A stretch of DNA of 64,000 bases from Tenacibaculum sp. (GCA_022448525.1 JAKVCX010000004.1:186001-250000), one strand, 5' to 3'. Shown: positions 53,049 through 62,935, counted from the first letter of the stretch. Translations and numbers: made by a program. The notes: generated by a model not told the origin, from the letters alone.

Positions 53049-53939
53049 TTAAAATTTTCCGTTGTCGTTCTTCCATTCTGATTTTTCAGGAATAGGTTGA
53101 ATTACATCCCAATGTTCAACTATTTGTCCGTTTTCTAATCTGAATAAATCATAGAAAGCGACATGATCACCTTTTCCAAATTTTCCTTCGCTCATGGTTA
53201 AAACGAAATTACCTTCACCTAGCACTTTGTGTACTTTATGATATTCCATTACCAAACCATTTTCAGCAAAATATTTTAAAGCAGCTCCTAATCCGTCTAA
53301 CCCATCAGCGACAGCAGAATTATGTTGTATGTATTTTTCAGGATTAATTAATGTAGTTAAATTATCCATTTTACCATTCATTAAAACTTCTTCAGCAAAT
53401 TGTTTAACAACGTTTTTATTGGCTTCAGTTTTTCCTAAATCTGTGATTTCAGTGGCTCCATCAAATTGTGTTCTTCCGCTAGGGTTTGGCGGTGTTACTT
53501 CAGAAAGGTTATCCCAATGCTCTACAATTTTACCATCTTCAAATCTAAATACGTCAAAACCAGCTTTTGGTCCGAAAAAGTCATATTCTGTATGTGTAAA
53601 TACAAAATCTCCATCTTGGAATGCTCGTACTATATTTGACTTAAATCCTTGTGGTGGTGCAGCCTTCATTATTTCTCCAAATCCAGCTAAACCATCGCCA
53701 ACAGCTAAGTTATGTTGAATGTATTTTTCAGGATTAATGTAGGAAACAGGAGTTTTGTCACCTGTATTGAAACTATTTAATAGTGCTACAACTTTCTCTT
53801 TGTTTGTTAATTCCATTTTTACGTCTTTTTGTATATGTTGTTCAGTTTTTTGTGAAGTTTTATCTTCCTTATTAGTTGTTTTACAATTAATTATAATTGA
53901 TGTTAATAATAGAAGAGTAAGAGTTGATGTAATTTTCAT
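53049..53939 (-). CDS. Lipoprotein with two tandem SnoaL/NTF2-like domains
   Basis: 296 residues. Lipobox IINC near residue 19. Two homologous domains (about 50-160 and 170-285) each contain NPEKYIQHN, a D/VADGL(A/D)G(F/L)G segment, a FVxTxxxxxF/G strand and F(R)xEDGKIVEHWD or LENGQIVEHWD. Each is a SnoaL-like polyketide-cyclase/NTF2 fold that binds small hydrophobic ligands or catalyses simple additions; here two copies make an intramolecular dimer. It follows the AraC regulator gene at 54039 on the same strand with a 99-base gap. Confidence 0.82.
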   Translation of the reverse strand: MKITSTLTLLLLTSIIINCKTTNKEDKTSQKTEQHIQKDVKMELTNKEKVVALLNSFNTGDKTPVSYINPEKYIQHNLAVGDGLAGFGEIMKAAPPQGFKSNIVRAFQDGDFVFTHTEYDFFGPKAGFDVFRFEDGKIVEHWDNLSEVTPPNPSGRTQFDGATEITDLGKTEANKNVVKQFAEEVLMNGKMDNLTTLINPEKYIQHNSAVADGLDGLGAALKYFAENGLVMEYHKVHKVLGEGNFVLTMSEGKFGKGDHVAFYDLFRLENGQIVEHWDVIQPIPEKSEWKNDNGKF

Positions 53940-54038
53940 CAGATTAGATTATGTGTTTATAACTGATTCAAAATTATTTATTTATTACATCAGAGCTTCT
54001 GTAAAAAAACAATTATGTACTGTAAAAATGGGAAAGTG

Positions 54039-54914
54039 TTATGATTTCGATTTACGAAATAACTCTGGAGTTGTTTTAGAATGTTTTTTGAAGTATTTAT
54101 AAAGATTTGATGGTTCTTCAAATCCTATCTGATAAGCAATTTCTGTAATTGATAGTTTTGTACTAATCAATAATCTTTTGATTTGAGTTATAATAACTTC
54201 ATCGATTACTGTTTTAGCGGATTTACCAATGATATCATTACAGATATTATTTAAAGTTTTTGTAGAGCAATTCATCATTGATGCAAATTCAGTTACTTTT
54301 TTAGTTGTAGTAAAATTCTCCTCAATAAGATTTTGAAACTTTACAAATTCATTAAAGTATCTTTTCTGCAGTAATTGTTTACTATTCTTAGCTTTTAATC
54401 TAAATAGTTTCGTAATAATCATGTGAAGAGCGCTTCTAATGATTCCACCAGAGAAGTCGTCATATGTTTCAAAGTACTCAGTTTTTATTCTTTCCACTAA
54501 TAATAGAATATCATCAAACTCATTTTTACTAAGTTCAATTTTAGGCATACTCAAATGGTTATTGAATAATTGGATGGACTTAGATACTTCAATTTCATTA
54601 AAATGACTTATGAGAAAATCTTCCGTAAATATTAGGAGATAACCGTTAGCGTTATAATCTTTTGAAAATTGATGTAGTTGATTTTTTCTTACGGTGAAAA
54701 GCGTTCCTTTTTTAAAACTATAGTCGGTGAAATCAATTTTATGACTTCCTTCGCCGTCAATAACTATAAATATATGATAGAATTCAACTCGATGAATAAT
54801 TGTTAGATCGTGATCAAGTTCTTTACGACTTAACAATTCTCTCAGTTCAATTATATCAAACTGAGAGTTTGGATTTTTTTGATTGTTGAATTTTATTTTT
54901 TTAATCTCCGTCAT
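54039..54914 (-). CDS. AraC-family transcriptional regulator
   Basis: 291 residues. The N-terminal part (about 30-130) looks like an AraC-type cupin (FYHIFIVIDGEGSHKIDF, KGTLFTVRKNQLHQF); the C-terminal part carries two helix-turn-helices: VTEFASMMNCSTKTLNNICND and LSITEIAYQIGFEEPSNLYKYFKKHSK (split at about residue 260). It sits upstream of the SnoaL-like lipoprotein gene in the same direction and probably controls it. Confidence 0.88.
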   Translation of the reverse strand: MTEIKKIKFNNQKNPNSQFDIIELRELLSRKELDHDLTIIHRVEFYHIFIVIDGEGSHKIDFTDYSFKKGTLFTVRKNQLHQFSKDYNANGYLLIFTEDFLISHFNEIEVSKSIQLFNNHLSMPKIELSKNEFDDILLLVERIKTEYFETYDDFSGGIIRSALHMIITKLFRLKAKNSKQLLQKRYFNEFVKFQNLIEENFTTTKKVTEFASMMNCSTKTLNNICNDIIGKSAKTVIDEVIITQIKRLLISTKLSITEIAYQIGFEEPSNLYKYFKKHSKTTPELFRKSKS

Positions 54915-54947
54915 TCAAGAAAAATACGAAAATTGAAGAAGATAATT

Positions 54948-55661
54948 TTAATTACAAGTTATTTCACTGAAATTAGAGCTGGTTGTAGCTTCATTAAAAG
55001 AATAACTTTCTTCTTTATATAAAAGAAATTTATCAATTCCATGACCAGAAGAACGTGCTGAAACTTGCATCGTATAAGTTCCAGGATTGTCAAATTCGAC
55101 ATAAATGTTGTGAGCATCGTTATCTGAAGTAGAAGCCTGCCATTTAAAGTCTAAATCATTTCCTCCTCGATATATTTTAAACCAACCATCGGCAGAAGAT
55201 CCATTTGGATTCGGAGTAAGTCCGCTTCCTTTTGGATAAATTTTGTTTCCATTTTTTTCACCGTAAAATTTGTCAGCATCAGAGAATTTCAACCAACTAT
55301 CGTTATGTTCCGTTCCGTTTGTTCCAATTGTTACAGCGGTATTCCATAAAAAACGATATTTTCCCGGATTTGAAATTTTAAGCTTGAATTCTATTAAACC
55401 ATTTCCAGGTGTACCTAATGATTGATCACCTGTCCAAACATAGTAACCTTGTCCAGTAGAAGAACTATTTTTTTCTAATTTCCATTCAACGGGAAAGACA
55501 TTCTCTTCAAATTCAACTAAAACTAAATTGTCTTTTTCATTAAAAACAGTATTCACTGGGTTTTGACAAGTAGGAGAGGAGTTCGTTCCTGAATCATTAT
55601 CTGGTGAGCAAGACATCAATAGAATTAAAAAGGTTAAGATTAATGGGGATTGTAGTTTCAT
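54948..55661 (-). CDS. Lipoprotein with a carbohydrate-binding-like domain
   Basis: 237 residues. Lipoprotein signal (LLMSCSPDN, Cys near residue 18). The body looks like a beta-sandwich: NPGKYRFLWNTAV, NDSWLKFSDADKFYG, DGWFKIYRGG, NIYVEFDNPGTYTMQVSARSSGHGIDKFLLYKE. The last segment resembles the end of carbohydrate-binding domains (R..GH.ID...L). No catalytic residues are seen. It is upstream of the AraC gene, 33 bases away, same strand; whether they are co-regulated is unknown. Confidence 0.6.
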   Translation of the reverse strand: MKLQSPLILTFLILLMSCSPDNDSGTNSSPTCQNPVNTVFNEKDNLVLVEFEENVFPVEWKLEKNSSSTGQGYYVWTGDQSLGTPGNGLIEFKLKISNPGKYRFLWNTAVTIGTNGTEHNDSWLKFSDADKFYGEKNGNKIYPKGSGLTPNPNGSSADGWFKIYRGGNDLDFKWQASTSDNDAHNIYVEFDNPGTYTMQVSARSSGHGIDKFLLYKEESYSFNEATTSSNFSEITCN

Positions 55662-55667
55662 TTATAT

Positions 55668-56468
55668 TTAGGTTGTAAAGTTACGTTGTCGTTTGGCTTC
55701 AAAAATTATAATGGCGCAGGCGACAGATACGTTCATAGAGTCTATTTCGCCTTGCATAGGAATATTTATGTTCTGTGTTGCTCGTTCTCTCCAAATTTCT
55801 GATAAACCAGTTGCTTCTGTACCAACGACAATTGCACTTGCTTTAGTATAATCTTCTTTAAAATATTCATTAGAGTTTTGAAGAGTAGCACTATAAATAT
55901 TTATGTTTTCCTTTTTTAAGAAATTGATAATGTTTTCGGAAGAGTCAGTAGCGATTTGATTGGTAAATACGCAACCAACACTTGAACGTATAATATTAGG
56001 GTTGAACATATCTGTTTTTGGATCAGCAATTAAAACAGCATCCACATTTGCTGCGTCAGCTGTTCTTAGCATTGCGCCGATATTTCCTGGTTTTTCAATT
56101 CCTTCCATAATTATAATTAATGGAGTTTTGGATTGGAATTTTAAACTAGCAAGTGAGAAATCTTTGGTTTTTACTACAGCAATAATTCCTTCTGTAGATT
56201 CACGGTAAGCTAATTTTTGATAAACCTCTTTAGAGATTTCAATTAAATCAACACTCTTTGGAAGTTCCTTTAAAATATCCTCATTGTTTAAATGATTTTC
56301 ATTGACATAAAGCACAGTTTCGATGAGATAATCGCTTTGTAAAACAAGTGATATTTCTCTTTTCCCTTCAACAAGAAAACGTTGTTTTTTTCGGCGTTCT
56401 CTTGATTTTTCTTGGAGTTTTATTAGTTCTTTTATAAACGGATTCTGAATGCTAGATATATTTTTCAT
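55668..56468 (-). CDS. TrmH-family RNA 2'-O-methyltransferase
   Basis: 267 residues from the ATG at 56468. SpoU/TrmH fold: KNISSIQNPFIKELIKLQEKS (substrate-binding N-terminus), FLVEGKREI, EGIEKPGNIGAMLRTADAANVDAVL (motif 1), SSVGCVFTN, VVGTEATGLSEIW (motif 2) and IPMQGEIDSMNVSVACAI (motif 3), the trefoil-knot SAM site. It modifies rRNA or tRNA, substrate unknown. An in-frame ATG at 56507 exists, but a -7 element lies at 56474-56481, so the later start is favoured. Confidence 0.9.
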   Translation of the reverse strand: MKNISSIQNPFIKELIKLQEKSRERRKKQRFLVEGKREISLVLQSDYLIETVLYVNENHLNNEDILKELPKSVDLIEISKEVYQKLAYRESTEGIIAVVKTKDFSLASLKFQSKTPLIIIMEGIEKPGNIGAMLRTADAANVDAVLIADPKTDMFNPNIIRSSVGCVFTNQIATDSSENIINFLKKENINIYSATLQNSNEYFKEDYTKASAIVVGTEATGLSEIWRERATQNINIPMQGEIDSMNVSVACAIIIFEAKRQRNFTT

Positions 56469-56473
56469 TGTGA

Positions 56474-56481
56474 CAAAAATA
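56474..56481 (-). promoter_or_regulatory. -7 element (TATTTTTG) of the TrmH-family gene
   Basis: Minus-strand TAnnTTTG match five bases before the start at 56468. Confidence 0.5.
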
Positions 56482-56508
56482 CTTAAACTTGTGGTATTTG
56501 AAAGCATA

Positions 56509-56536
56509 AAAAAAGCTCGGAATAACCGAGCTTTTT
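56509..56536 (-). terminator. Terminator of the amidohydrolase operon
   Basis: Stem AAAAAGCTCGG / CCGAGCTTTTT with loop AATAA, right after the 460-codon amidohydrolase gene on the minus strand. It also sits upstream of the TrmH-family gene. Confidence 0.85.
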
Positions 56537-56554
56537 GTAAAGTGAAAAATCTTT

Positions 56555-57850
56555 TTATTGATTTTTGTATTTGTTTTCATAACGTTTCCAAAGTTTAGTT
56601 TGATGAGTTTCTAAACTAATTTTACGTCCTTGAATAAATGCATTTAAAATGATATTAGTTCTCATGTCTAAAGCGTCTCCTTCAGAAATAAATAAGGTTG
56701 CGTCTTTTCCAGTTGAAATAGTACCAACTTTATCATCAACTCCTAAAATTTTAGCTGCATTAGAAGTGATAAGTTTTACAGCTTCTTCTTTACCTAATCC
56801 ATAAGCGGCATAAGTTCCAGCGTAAAAAGGAAGATTACGAGTATTCATTCTTTCCATTTCACCTTCCATTCCTAAAGCAACAACAATTCCCTTTTCAGTT
56901 AATAATTGTGCCATTCTGAAAGGTAAATCATAGTCTTCGTCATCACTATTTGGTAGTCTATGTGATCTTCTAAGAATTACTCCAACATTATTGTCTTTTA
57001 ATAATTGAGTTACCTTTTGAGCACCTTCTGCATTCACTAAAACTAAATTTTTAATACCCAGTTTCTTAAAAGTATTGACAACATCAGTAATTGATTTTTC
57101 TCCTGAAACATGAACAAATAATTTCTGATTTCCATTAAACAGTTTATCCATTGCTTCAAAAGGTAAATCTTTAGGACTTCTGTTACCAGATAAATATTTC
57201 TTTGCTCGTTTTATGTAAGACTTAATTCGATCAACTGATTTTGCATAGTTTTTATTTGGTTTCAAAGCTGGATCTTCTCCTAACCACCAACGACCTCTTG
57301 ATAAACTTGAAGGCCAATTTACATGGATTCCATCATCAACTTTTAAAATCGCGTCTTCCCAGTTCCAAGCATCGAATTGTACAATTGAAGATGTTCCAGA
57401 AATAGTTCCACCTCGAGGAGCAACTTGAGCCATTAAAACTCCGTTCGGACGCATAGATTCTACAACCTTACTTTCTGCATTATACGCAATAATACTTCTA
57501 ATATGAGGCAAGTAACCTCCAACTTCGTCAAAATCACGAGTAGCTCTAACTGCATCAATTTCTGCTAAACCAAGAGAAGTATTTGCAGCAATAAAACCAG
57601 GGTAAACGTGTTTACCATTATAATTCATTACTTCACCTTCAGGTGATTTGTCAGAAGATTTTCCTACGAAAGTTATTTTTCCATTTTCAAATTCAATTAA
57701 TGAGTTTTCAATTACACTTCCGTTTCCTATGTGTGCTGTCGCTCCAACTATCGATATCTTTTTAGATTGTTTTGGAGCAGGTGTTTGTTGTGCACTAAGA
57801 TTTCCTATGAATAAGAAACTTAGCAACATGTATATAAATTGTTTTTTCAT
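56555..57850 (-). CDS. Amidohydrolase-family protein without the HxH metal motif, secreted
   Basis: About 431 residues from the ATG at 57850, where a signal peptide begins (MKKQFIYMLLSFLFIGNLSAQQ); an in-frame ATG at 57937 would add 29 residues overlapping the previous gene. The fold is amidohydrolase-like (GKHVYPGFIAANTSLG, AYGLGKEEAVKLITSNAAKILGVDDKVGTISTGKDATLFI), but where active enzymes have DxHxH this reads AANTS, so no metal ligands of the HxH type are present. It follows the 983-residue homologue by 19 bases. Confidence 0.8.
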   Translation of the reverse strand: MKKQFIYMLLSFLFIGNLSAQQTPAPKQSKKISIVGATAHIGNGSVIENSLIEFENGKITFVGKSSDKSPEGEVMNYNGKHVYPGFIAANTSLGLAEIDAVRATRDFDEVGGYLPHIRSIIAYNAESKVVESMRPNGVLMAQVAPRGGTISGTSSIVQFDAWNWEDAILKVDDGIHVNWPSSLSRGRWWLGEDPALKPNKNYAKSVDRIKSYIKRAKKYLSGNRSPKDLPFEAMDKLFNGNQKLFVHVSGEKSITDVVNTFKKLGIKNLVLVNAEGAQKVTQLLKDNNVGVILRRSHRLPNSDDEDYDLPFRMAQLLTEKGIVVALGMEGEMERMNTRNLPFYAGTYAAYGLGKEEAVKLITSNAAKILGVDDKVGTISTGKDATLFISEGDALDMRTNIILNAFIQGRKISLETHQTKLWKRYENKYKNQ

Positions 57851-57869
57851 TTTGTCTCTTTTTAAGTTC

Positions 57870-60821
57870 TTATTCAGTATCACAGTGGAATAATTTCTTT
57901 TGTTTTTTAACTGGTGCTTGTGTTGGAGCTCCACCAAGTTTCTCTTTTAACATCATTTCAATCAACTTAGCTTTTTCAGCCTTAATATCCTTTCTTTTTT
58001 GAAGATCTTTTTCAATATCAAAGTAGATAGTTCCGTCAATAATTGTTTTTTCCGCTTTACTGTAAACTGATAATGGGTTATCATTCCATAAAACTAAATC
58101 TGCATCTTTACCAACTTTAATACTTCCAGTTCTGTCGTCAAGATGTAAAAGTTTAGCAGGATTAATAGTTACAGTACTCCAAGCTTCTTGCTCTGTTAAT
58201 CCTCCATATTTAACTGTTTTTGCAGCTTCTTGATTTAATCTTCTTGACATTTCAGCATCATCTGAGTTAATTGCTACAGTAACACCTTGTCTGTGCATAA
58301 TTGCAGAGTTATAAGGAATTGCATCATTAACTTCGTATTTGTAAGCCCACCAGTCTGCAAAAGTAGATCCACCAGCTCCATGTTCTTTCATTTTATCAGC
58401 TACTTTGTAACCTTCTAAAATATGTGTGAATGTATTTACATTAAAATTAAACTGTTCAGTAACTTTCATTAACATATTAATTTCCGACTGTACATAAGAG
58501 TGACAAGAAATAAAACGTTCTTTATTAATGATTTCTGCGATTGCTTCTAACTCAATATCTTTTCTGTAAGGTTTTCCACTTTTCTTCTTTTCATCGTATT
58601 CTTTAGCTCTTTGGAAATAATCAATGAAAACTTGCTCTACTCCCATACGAGTTTGTGGGAAACGAATTGTTTGACGATCTCCCCAGTTTGATTGCTTTAC
58701 ATTTTCACCTAAGGCAAACTTGATGAATTTTGGAGAGTTGTTGTAAATCATGTTTTCAGCATTTTCTCCCCATTTTAATTTGATAATTGCAGATCTACCT
58801 CCAATTGGGTTTGCTGAACCATGTAAAATTTGGATAGAAGTTACACCTCCTGCGATATTTCTATAAATATTAATATCATCTGGATCAACAACGTCTTCTA
58901 TTGTTACTTCTGCAGTAGAGTTATGTCCTGCTTCATTTACTGCTGAAGTCGCAATATGTGAATGTTCGTCAATGATACCTGCGGTTAAATACTTTCCTGT
59001 TCCATCAATAACTTTAGCTTTACCGGCTGATAAGTTTTTACCAATTTTACTAATTTTTCCATCTTTAACTAAAACATCCGTACCGTTTAAAACTTGACCA
59101 TTCTCACTTGTCCAAACTGTAGCGTTTTTAATTAAAATAGTTTGTTTAGAAGGTCTGTATGCATTTCCAAAACCAACATTAGGATAGCTCACAGCAACTA
59201 TTTCAGGAGTATCTTCATTTGATTTTTTCTTTGATTTTTTCTTGTCTTTAGACTTTTTAACTTGCTTTGATGCACTCCAAGCAACATCATTTCCATAATG
59301 ATCTGTTCCAGTACCTTCCATACCGTTTAAATCATTTATTATAGTCCCTGCTAAACGAACATATTTTCCATCGTTATTAATTGCTAATTGGATCCAGTTA
59401 TCTTTAAAAGAAAAAGAAGACTTAAGTTTTTTATCTCCTAATTTAACTGATCCTTTTTGTTTTGCACCTTTACCTGTAATTGTTAAATCATAAGTGGTAC
59501 CATTAACATTAACCATGTATGTTCCAGCTAAATCAGGAATAGACATGTCGTTGATAACATTTTTGTTTCCTTGAACCCAGTTTTCGTAAACAGTTGTTTT
59601 TGAGTCAAAAATATCACCTGAAGTAATTAAGAAATTGGCATAACTCCCTGAATTTAAATTTCCAATTTTTGAATTATTTAAAATTCCAGCAGGAACAGTA
59701 GTTAATGCTTCTAAAGCTTTTGTTTTATCTAAACCAAATTTAATCGCTTTTTGAAGATTTTTATTGAATTCTTTTGGTGACTTTAATTTATGTGTAGTTA
59801 AAGCGAAGTTTATTCCGTTTTTAGCTAACATTGCCGGATTTGAAGGTTCTTGATTCCATTTACGCATGTCACGTAAAGAAATAACTTCTGCTAAAAATTT
59901 ATTACTTACATCATAAGCTTTTCTGAAGTTAATAGGAATAATAAAAGTAGCATTTGTCTTTTTAATATCTGGAATTCTTTCGAATTCATCACCACCTCCT
60001 AAAATTGTATATTGAACTCCAAACTCATCACCAACTTTATCTGCTCTTAAAGCATTGATAGCATCACCTGCATTAAAAATTTGAGGTAAATTTTTGTTTT
60101 TGTTTACCGCTTCTAAAGATAAATCTGAATTTTTTGAATATCCATTTGCATACCAGTCAGCGTCTAAATAAACTTGTCTGATTAAAGCCATAGCCCCCAT
60201 TCTTGATGTTGGATAAGATTGACGAGACTTTCTACTTTTTGAAAAAGATAAATGATTTGATGTTTTCTGATCTAATATTCTGTAGGCATTTGAAGCATCT
60301 GAATTTAAGGCAACTAAAACTCCGTTACCTTGCATAATTCCATCTTCTAAATGAGTATTAACAACACCGAAACCAGCATCAATTAAACCTTTAGCTTTTT
60401 TTGCATCGAATGAAAATGATGTTAGAGGATTTGTTTCTGGTCTAATATGATCGTTCCAGTAATATCCTTTTCTATTTGCGTCATATTGAGGACCTCTATT
60501 GCCTCCTGAACTCCTTTTAACAGCTGGAATTCCAAAGCTTGAATAAATATCAATAAAAGAAGGATAAATGTATTTTCCTTTTGAATCGACAATTTTGGCT
60601 TCCTTTGGAATGCTTATGTTTTTTCCAACGTTTAATACTTTACCATCTTTAATTAGTAAAGTTCCTTTTTTAATTTTATTTGTTGGGCTTAAATAAATAG
60701 TTGCATTAGTAAAAGCAACAGTAGTGTTTTTTGTGGTTTTCACTCCTGTGTTTGTAGGAAAGTATTCTTGTGAGAAACTAACGGAAACACAGAAGAGAAA
60801 TAGTAGGACTATTTTCTTCAT
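57870..60821 (-). CDS. Two-domain amidohydrolase-family protein, secreted
   Basis: 983 residues. Signal peptide MKKIVLLFLFCVSVSFSQ. First amidohydrolase-like domain (about 20-430) with a degenerate motif (YPSFIDIYSSFG, no HxH); a middle beta domain (about 440-530, YMVNVNGTTYDLTITGKGAK and GTDHYGNDVAW); a KKKSKDKKKSKKK linker; second amidohydrolase domain (about 590-960) with an intact TAGIIDEHSHIA motif and later SCHSYVQSE and MHRQGVTVAINSDDAEMSR. Probably a periplasmic hydrolase such as an imidazolonepropionase-like enzyme; the substrate is unknown. It is coupled with the downstream gene. Confidence 0.85.
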   Translation of the reverse strand: MKKIVLLFLFCVSVSFSQEYFPTNTGVKTTKNTTVAFTNATIYLSPTNKIKKGTLLIKDGKVLNVGKNISIPKEAKIVDSKGKYIYPSFIDIYSSFGIPAVKRSSGGNRGPQYDANRKGYYWNDHIRPETNPLTSFSFDAKKAKGLIDAGFGVVNTHLEDGIMQGNGVLVALNSDASNAYRILDQKTSNHLSFSKSRKSRQSYPTSRMGAMALIRQVYLDADWYANGYSKNSDLSLEAVNKNKNLPQIFNAGDAINALRADKVGDEFGVQYTILGGGDEFERIPDIKKTNATFIIPINFRKAYDVSNKFLAEVISLRDMRKWNQEPSNPAMLAKNGINFALTTHKLKSPKEFNKNLQKAIKFGLDKTKALEALTTVPAGILNNSKIGNLNSGSYANFLITSGDIFDSKTTVYENWVQGNKNVINDMSIPDLAGTYMVNVNGTTYDLTITGKGAKQKGSVKLGDKKLKSSFSFKDNWIQLAINNDGKYVRLAGTIINDLNGMEGTGTDHYGNDVAWSASKQVKKSKDKKKSKKKSNEDTPEIVAVSYPNVGFGNAYRPSKQTILIKNATVWTSENGQVLNGTDVLVKDGKISKIGKNLSAGKAKVIDGTGKYLTAGIIDEHSHIATSAVNEAGHNSTAEVTIEDVVDPDDINIYRNIAGGVTSIQILHGSANPIGGRSAIIKLKWGENAENMIYNNSPKFIKFALGENVKQSNWGDRQTIRFPQTRMGVEQVFIDYFQRAKEYDEKKKSGKPYRKDIELEAIAEIINKERFISCHSYVQSEINMLMKVTEQFNFNVNTFTHILEGYKVADKMKEHGAGGSTFADWWAYKYEVNDAIPYNSAIMHRQGVTVAINSDDAEMSRRLNQEAAKTVKYGGLTEQEAWSTVTINPAKLLHLDDRTGSIKVGKDADLVLWNDNPLSVYSKAEKTIIDGTIYFDIEKDLQKRKDIKAEKAKLIEMMLKEKLGGAPTQAPVKKQKKLFHCDTE

Positions 60822-60902
60822 TGTTGAATTAATTGATTGAAATAACGATTAAAAGTATTCAATTAATTTCACAATGAATTTGCTTTAACATAAAATTAAG
60901 AA

Positions 60903-61943
60903 TTATTGAATAGTCATTTTTGCAATTTTTTCATGACCAGATAACCAAGCAAATCTTTCATTTACGAATTGAATTGAATAAAATCCTTCATCTGAGAGTT
61001 TTTTCCAAGTGTTTCCAGTGTCGTTAGAATATGAAATTCCTGTTTTTCCTACAGCAAAAATTTCTTTTCCTTTTCCATTAGGAATATACTGAACACAGCT
61101 TTTGTAATTTGGGTTTTCATTGTCAGAAACAATAGTCCAAGTTTCTCCACCATCTCTGGTAATTGCCTTGTTTTTACAATTGTCATTTGCTTTAGAATAA
61201 TCTCCTCCAATAATAAATCCATTATTTTCATCGTAAAAATCTATAGAATAAATTCCTTGCGGACCATTACCTTGAATTATCGGAGTTTCGATTATCTTCC
61301 ATGTATTTCCTCTATCAGTTGATTTAATTATTCTAGATTTGGCTCCTCCAGAAGCTATCCAAACTGTATTGTTAATAATTTCAATATTTGTATTGCTAGC
61401 AGCAAAAAAAGCTTCGCCTTCTTCAAACTTAGGAAGTCCTTCACAAGAAAGTTTTTTCCAAGTATCACCACCGTCGTTTGTCATTATGATAGATGGACAA
61501 TCATCAACTGGATCACCTACAGCGATTCCATCTAAACCATTACTAAAGAATTTCATTGAATCATAAAAAACTTTTTCATGATTTTCAGTGTACACTATTT
61601 TATTAGAATCAGAAATTTTATATAACAGTGCAGGATTAGCAATTGATAAAGTGAAATAAGCATCCTTATTTTTTGCAATACTTCGAAAACTTGGTTTTAT
61701 AGAATCTTGATAAACTATGGTTTGAATATCCCAAGTTTTTCCACCGTCTACTGTCTTTCCTGTTTTTCCATTTGAGCCTGCGAAGAACAATGTGTTTTCA
61801 TCAATAACTTGAATAGCTCTTATACTGATACTATCCATTTTAATAACTTCAAGGTCGATATTAGTAATTTCTCGATTGGTTTGTTCCTGTTTACATGAAA
61901 GGAAAATAAATGTTAATGAAATTATTGTAAGGTAACGTTTCAT
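60903..61943 (-). CDS. Ycf48/BNR-repeat beta-propeller lipoprotein
   Basis: 346 residues. Lipobox FLSC (Cys17). Five copies of the Asp-box-like motif (DGGKTWDI, NDGGDTWKKL, TDRGNTWKII, RDGGETWTIV, NDTGNTWKKL) build a beta-propeller like Ycf48/photosynthesis assembly-factor or sialidase-type proteins; no sialidase catalytic residues are evident. It is the kind of protein labelled as oxidoreductase or sialidase-like in flavobacterial genomes. It lies 80 bases upstream of the amidohydrolase genes on the same strand and is divergent from the patatin gene. Confidence 0.82.
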   Translation of the reverse strand: MKRYLTIISLTFIFLSCKQEQTNREITNIDLEVIKMDSISIRAIQVIDENTLFFAGSNGKTGKTVDGGKTWDIQTIVYQDSIKPSFRSIAKNKDAYFTLSIANPALLYKISDSNKIVYTENHEKVFYDSMKFFSNGLDGIAVGDPVDDCPSIIMTNDGGDTWKKLSCEGLPKFEEGEAFFAASNTNIEIINNTVWIASGGAKSRIIKSTDRGNTWKIIETPIIQGNGPQGIYSIDFYDENNGFIIGGDYSKANDNCKNKAITRDGGETWTIVSDNENPNYKSCVQYIPNGKGKEIFAVGKTGISYSNDTGNTWKKLSDEGFYSIQFVNERFAWLSGHEKIAKMTIQ

Positions 61944-61993
61944 TTTTTGTCTATTTTTATGCGACTAAAAATAGAGAAAATCATTTCATATTT

Positions 61994-62935
61994 ATGAAGA
62001 AAGCACTAGTAATTTCTGGAGGTGGTAGCAAAGGCGCGTTCGCAGGAGGTGTTGTGGAGTTTTTAATGAAGGAAAAAAAGAAAGATTATGATTTATTTTT
62101 AGGTACTTCAACTGGAAGTTTAATGGTATCTCATTTGGCTATGGGAATGGTAGATGAATTAAAGATGCTATATACAAATGTTAATCAACGAAGTATTTTT
62201 AGTAATAATCCATTTCGAATAAAGAATGTACATGGAGTAAAAGTAATTTCTATTAGACACAGAAATACATTCTGGAACTTTTTGAATGGTAGAAAAACCT
62301 TTGGAGAAAGTAAGAATTTACGAAAGTTAATTCGTGAGAATGTTACAAGAGAAATGTATCATTCAATAAGAGAGAATAATAAAGAAGTCGTAGTTACGGT
62401 ATCTAACTTAACTGCAAATGAAATAGAATACAAATCTATCCTTGATTGTTCTTATGAAGATTTTTGTGATTGGATTTGGGGTTCTTGTAATTATGTTCCT
62501 TTTATGAGTCTCTTGGAGAAAAACTCCTGTCAATATGCCGATGGAGGTTTTGGCTGTTTAGTTCCTATCAGAGAAGCGATTCAAAGAGGAGCAAAAGAGG
62601 TAGACGCGATTATTTTAGAGACAGAGGTAAATCAAATTAATAGAATTCCGGCAAAGAATCCGTTTTCATTAATGCTAGATGTTTTTGGTTTTATGTTGGA
62701 ACATGTTGAAAAACATAATGTTACTATTGGTAAATTATCTGCAAGATATCAAGATGTACAATTGAATTTATATTATACGCCTACGGTGTTAACAACAAAT
62801 TCTCTAATTTTTGATAAAAAGCAAATGTCTTCTTGGTGGAGACAGGGTTATGAATATGCCAAGCAGAAAGATTTATCATTAATGAATGATTTTAGACCAG
62901 ATTTAATCGATAAAAAAACAAAAGACGCTTCATGA
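61994..62935 (+). CDS. Patatin-like phospholipase
   Basis: 313 residues. Oxyanion loop GGGSKG (9-14), nucleophile elbow GTSTGS (Ser39) and the Asp of DGG in YADGGFG (about residue 184), the Ser-Asp dyad of patatins. They hydrolyse acyl esters of phospholipids. No signal peptide, so a cytoplasmic or inner-membrane role is likely. Its stop overlaps the start of the DUF72 gene (ATGA at 62932-62935), so they form an operon. Confidence 0.92.
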   Translation: MKKALVISGGGSKGAFAGGVVEFLMKEKKKDYDLFLGTSTGSLMVSHLAMGMVDELKMLYTNVNQRSIFSNNPFRIKNVHGVKVISIRHRNTFWNFLNGRKTFGESKNLRKLIRENVTREMYHSIRENNKEVVVTVSNLTANEIEYKSILDCSYEDFCDWIWGSCNYVPFMSLLEKNSCQYADGGFGCLVPIREAIQRGAKEVDAIILETEVNQINRIPAKNPFSLMLDVFGFMLEHVEKHNVTIGKLSARYQDVQLNLYYTPTVLTTNSLIFDKKQMSSWWRQGYEYAKQKDLSLMNDFRPDLIDKKTKDAS

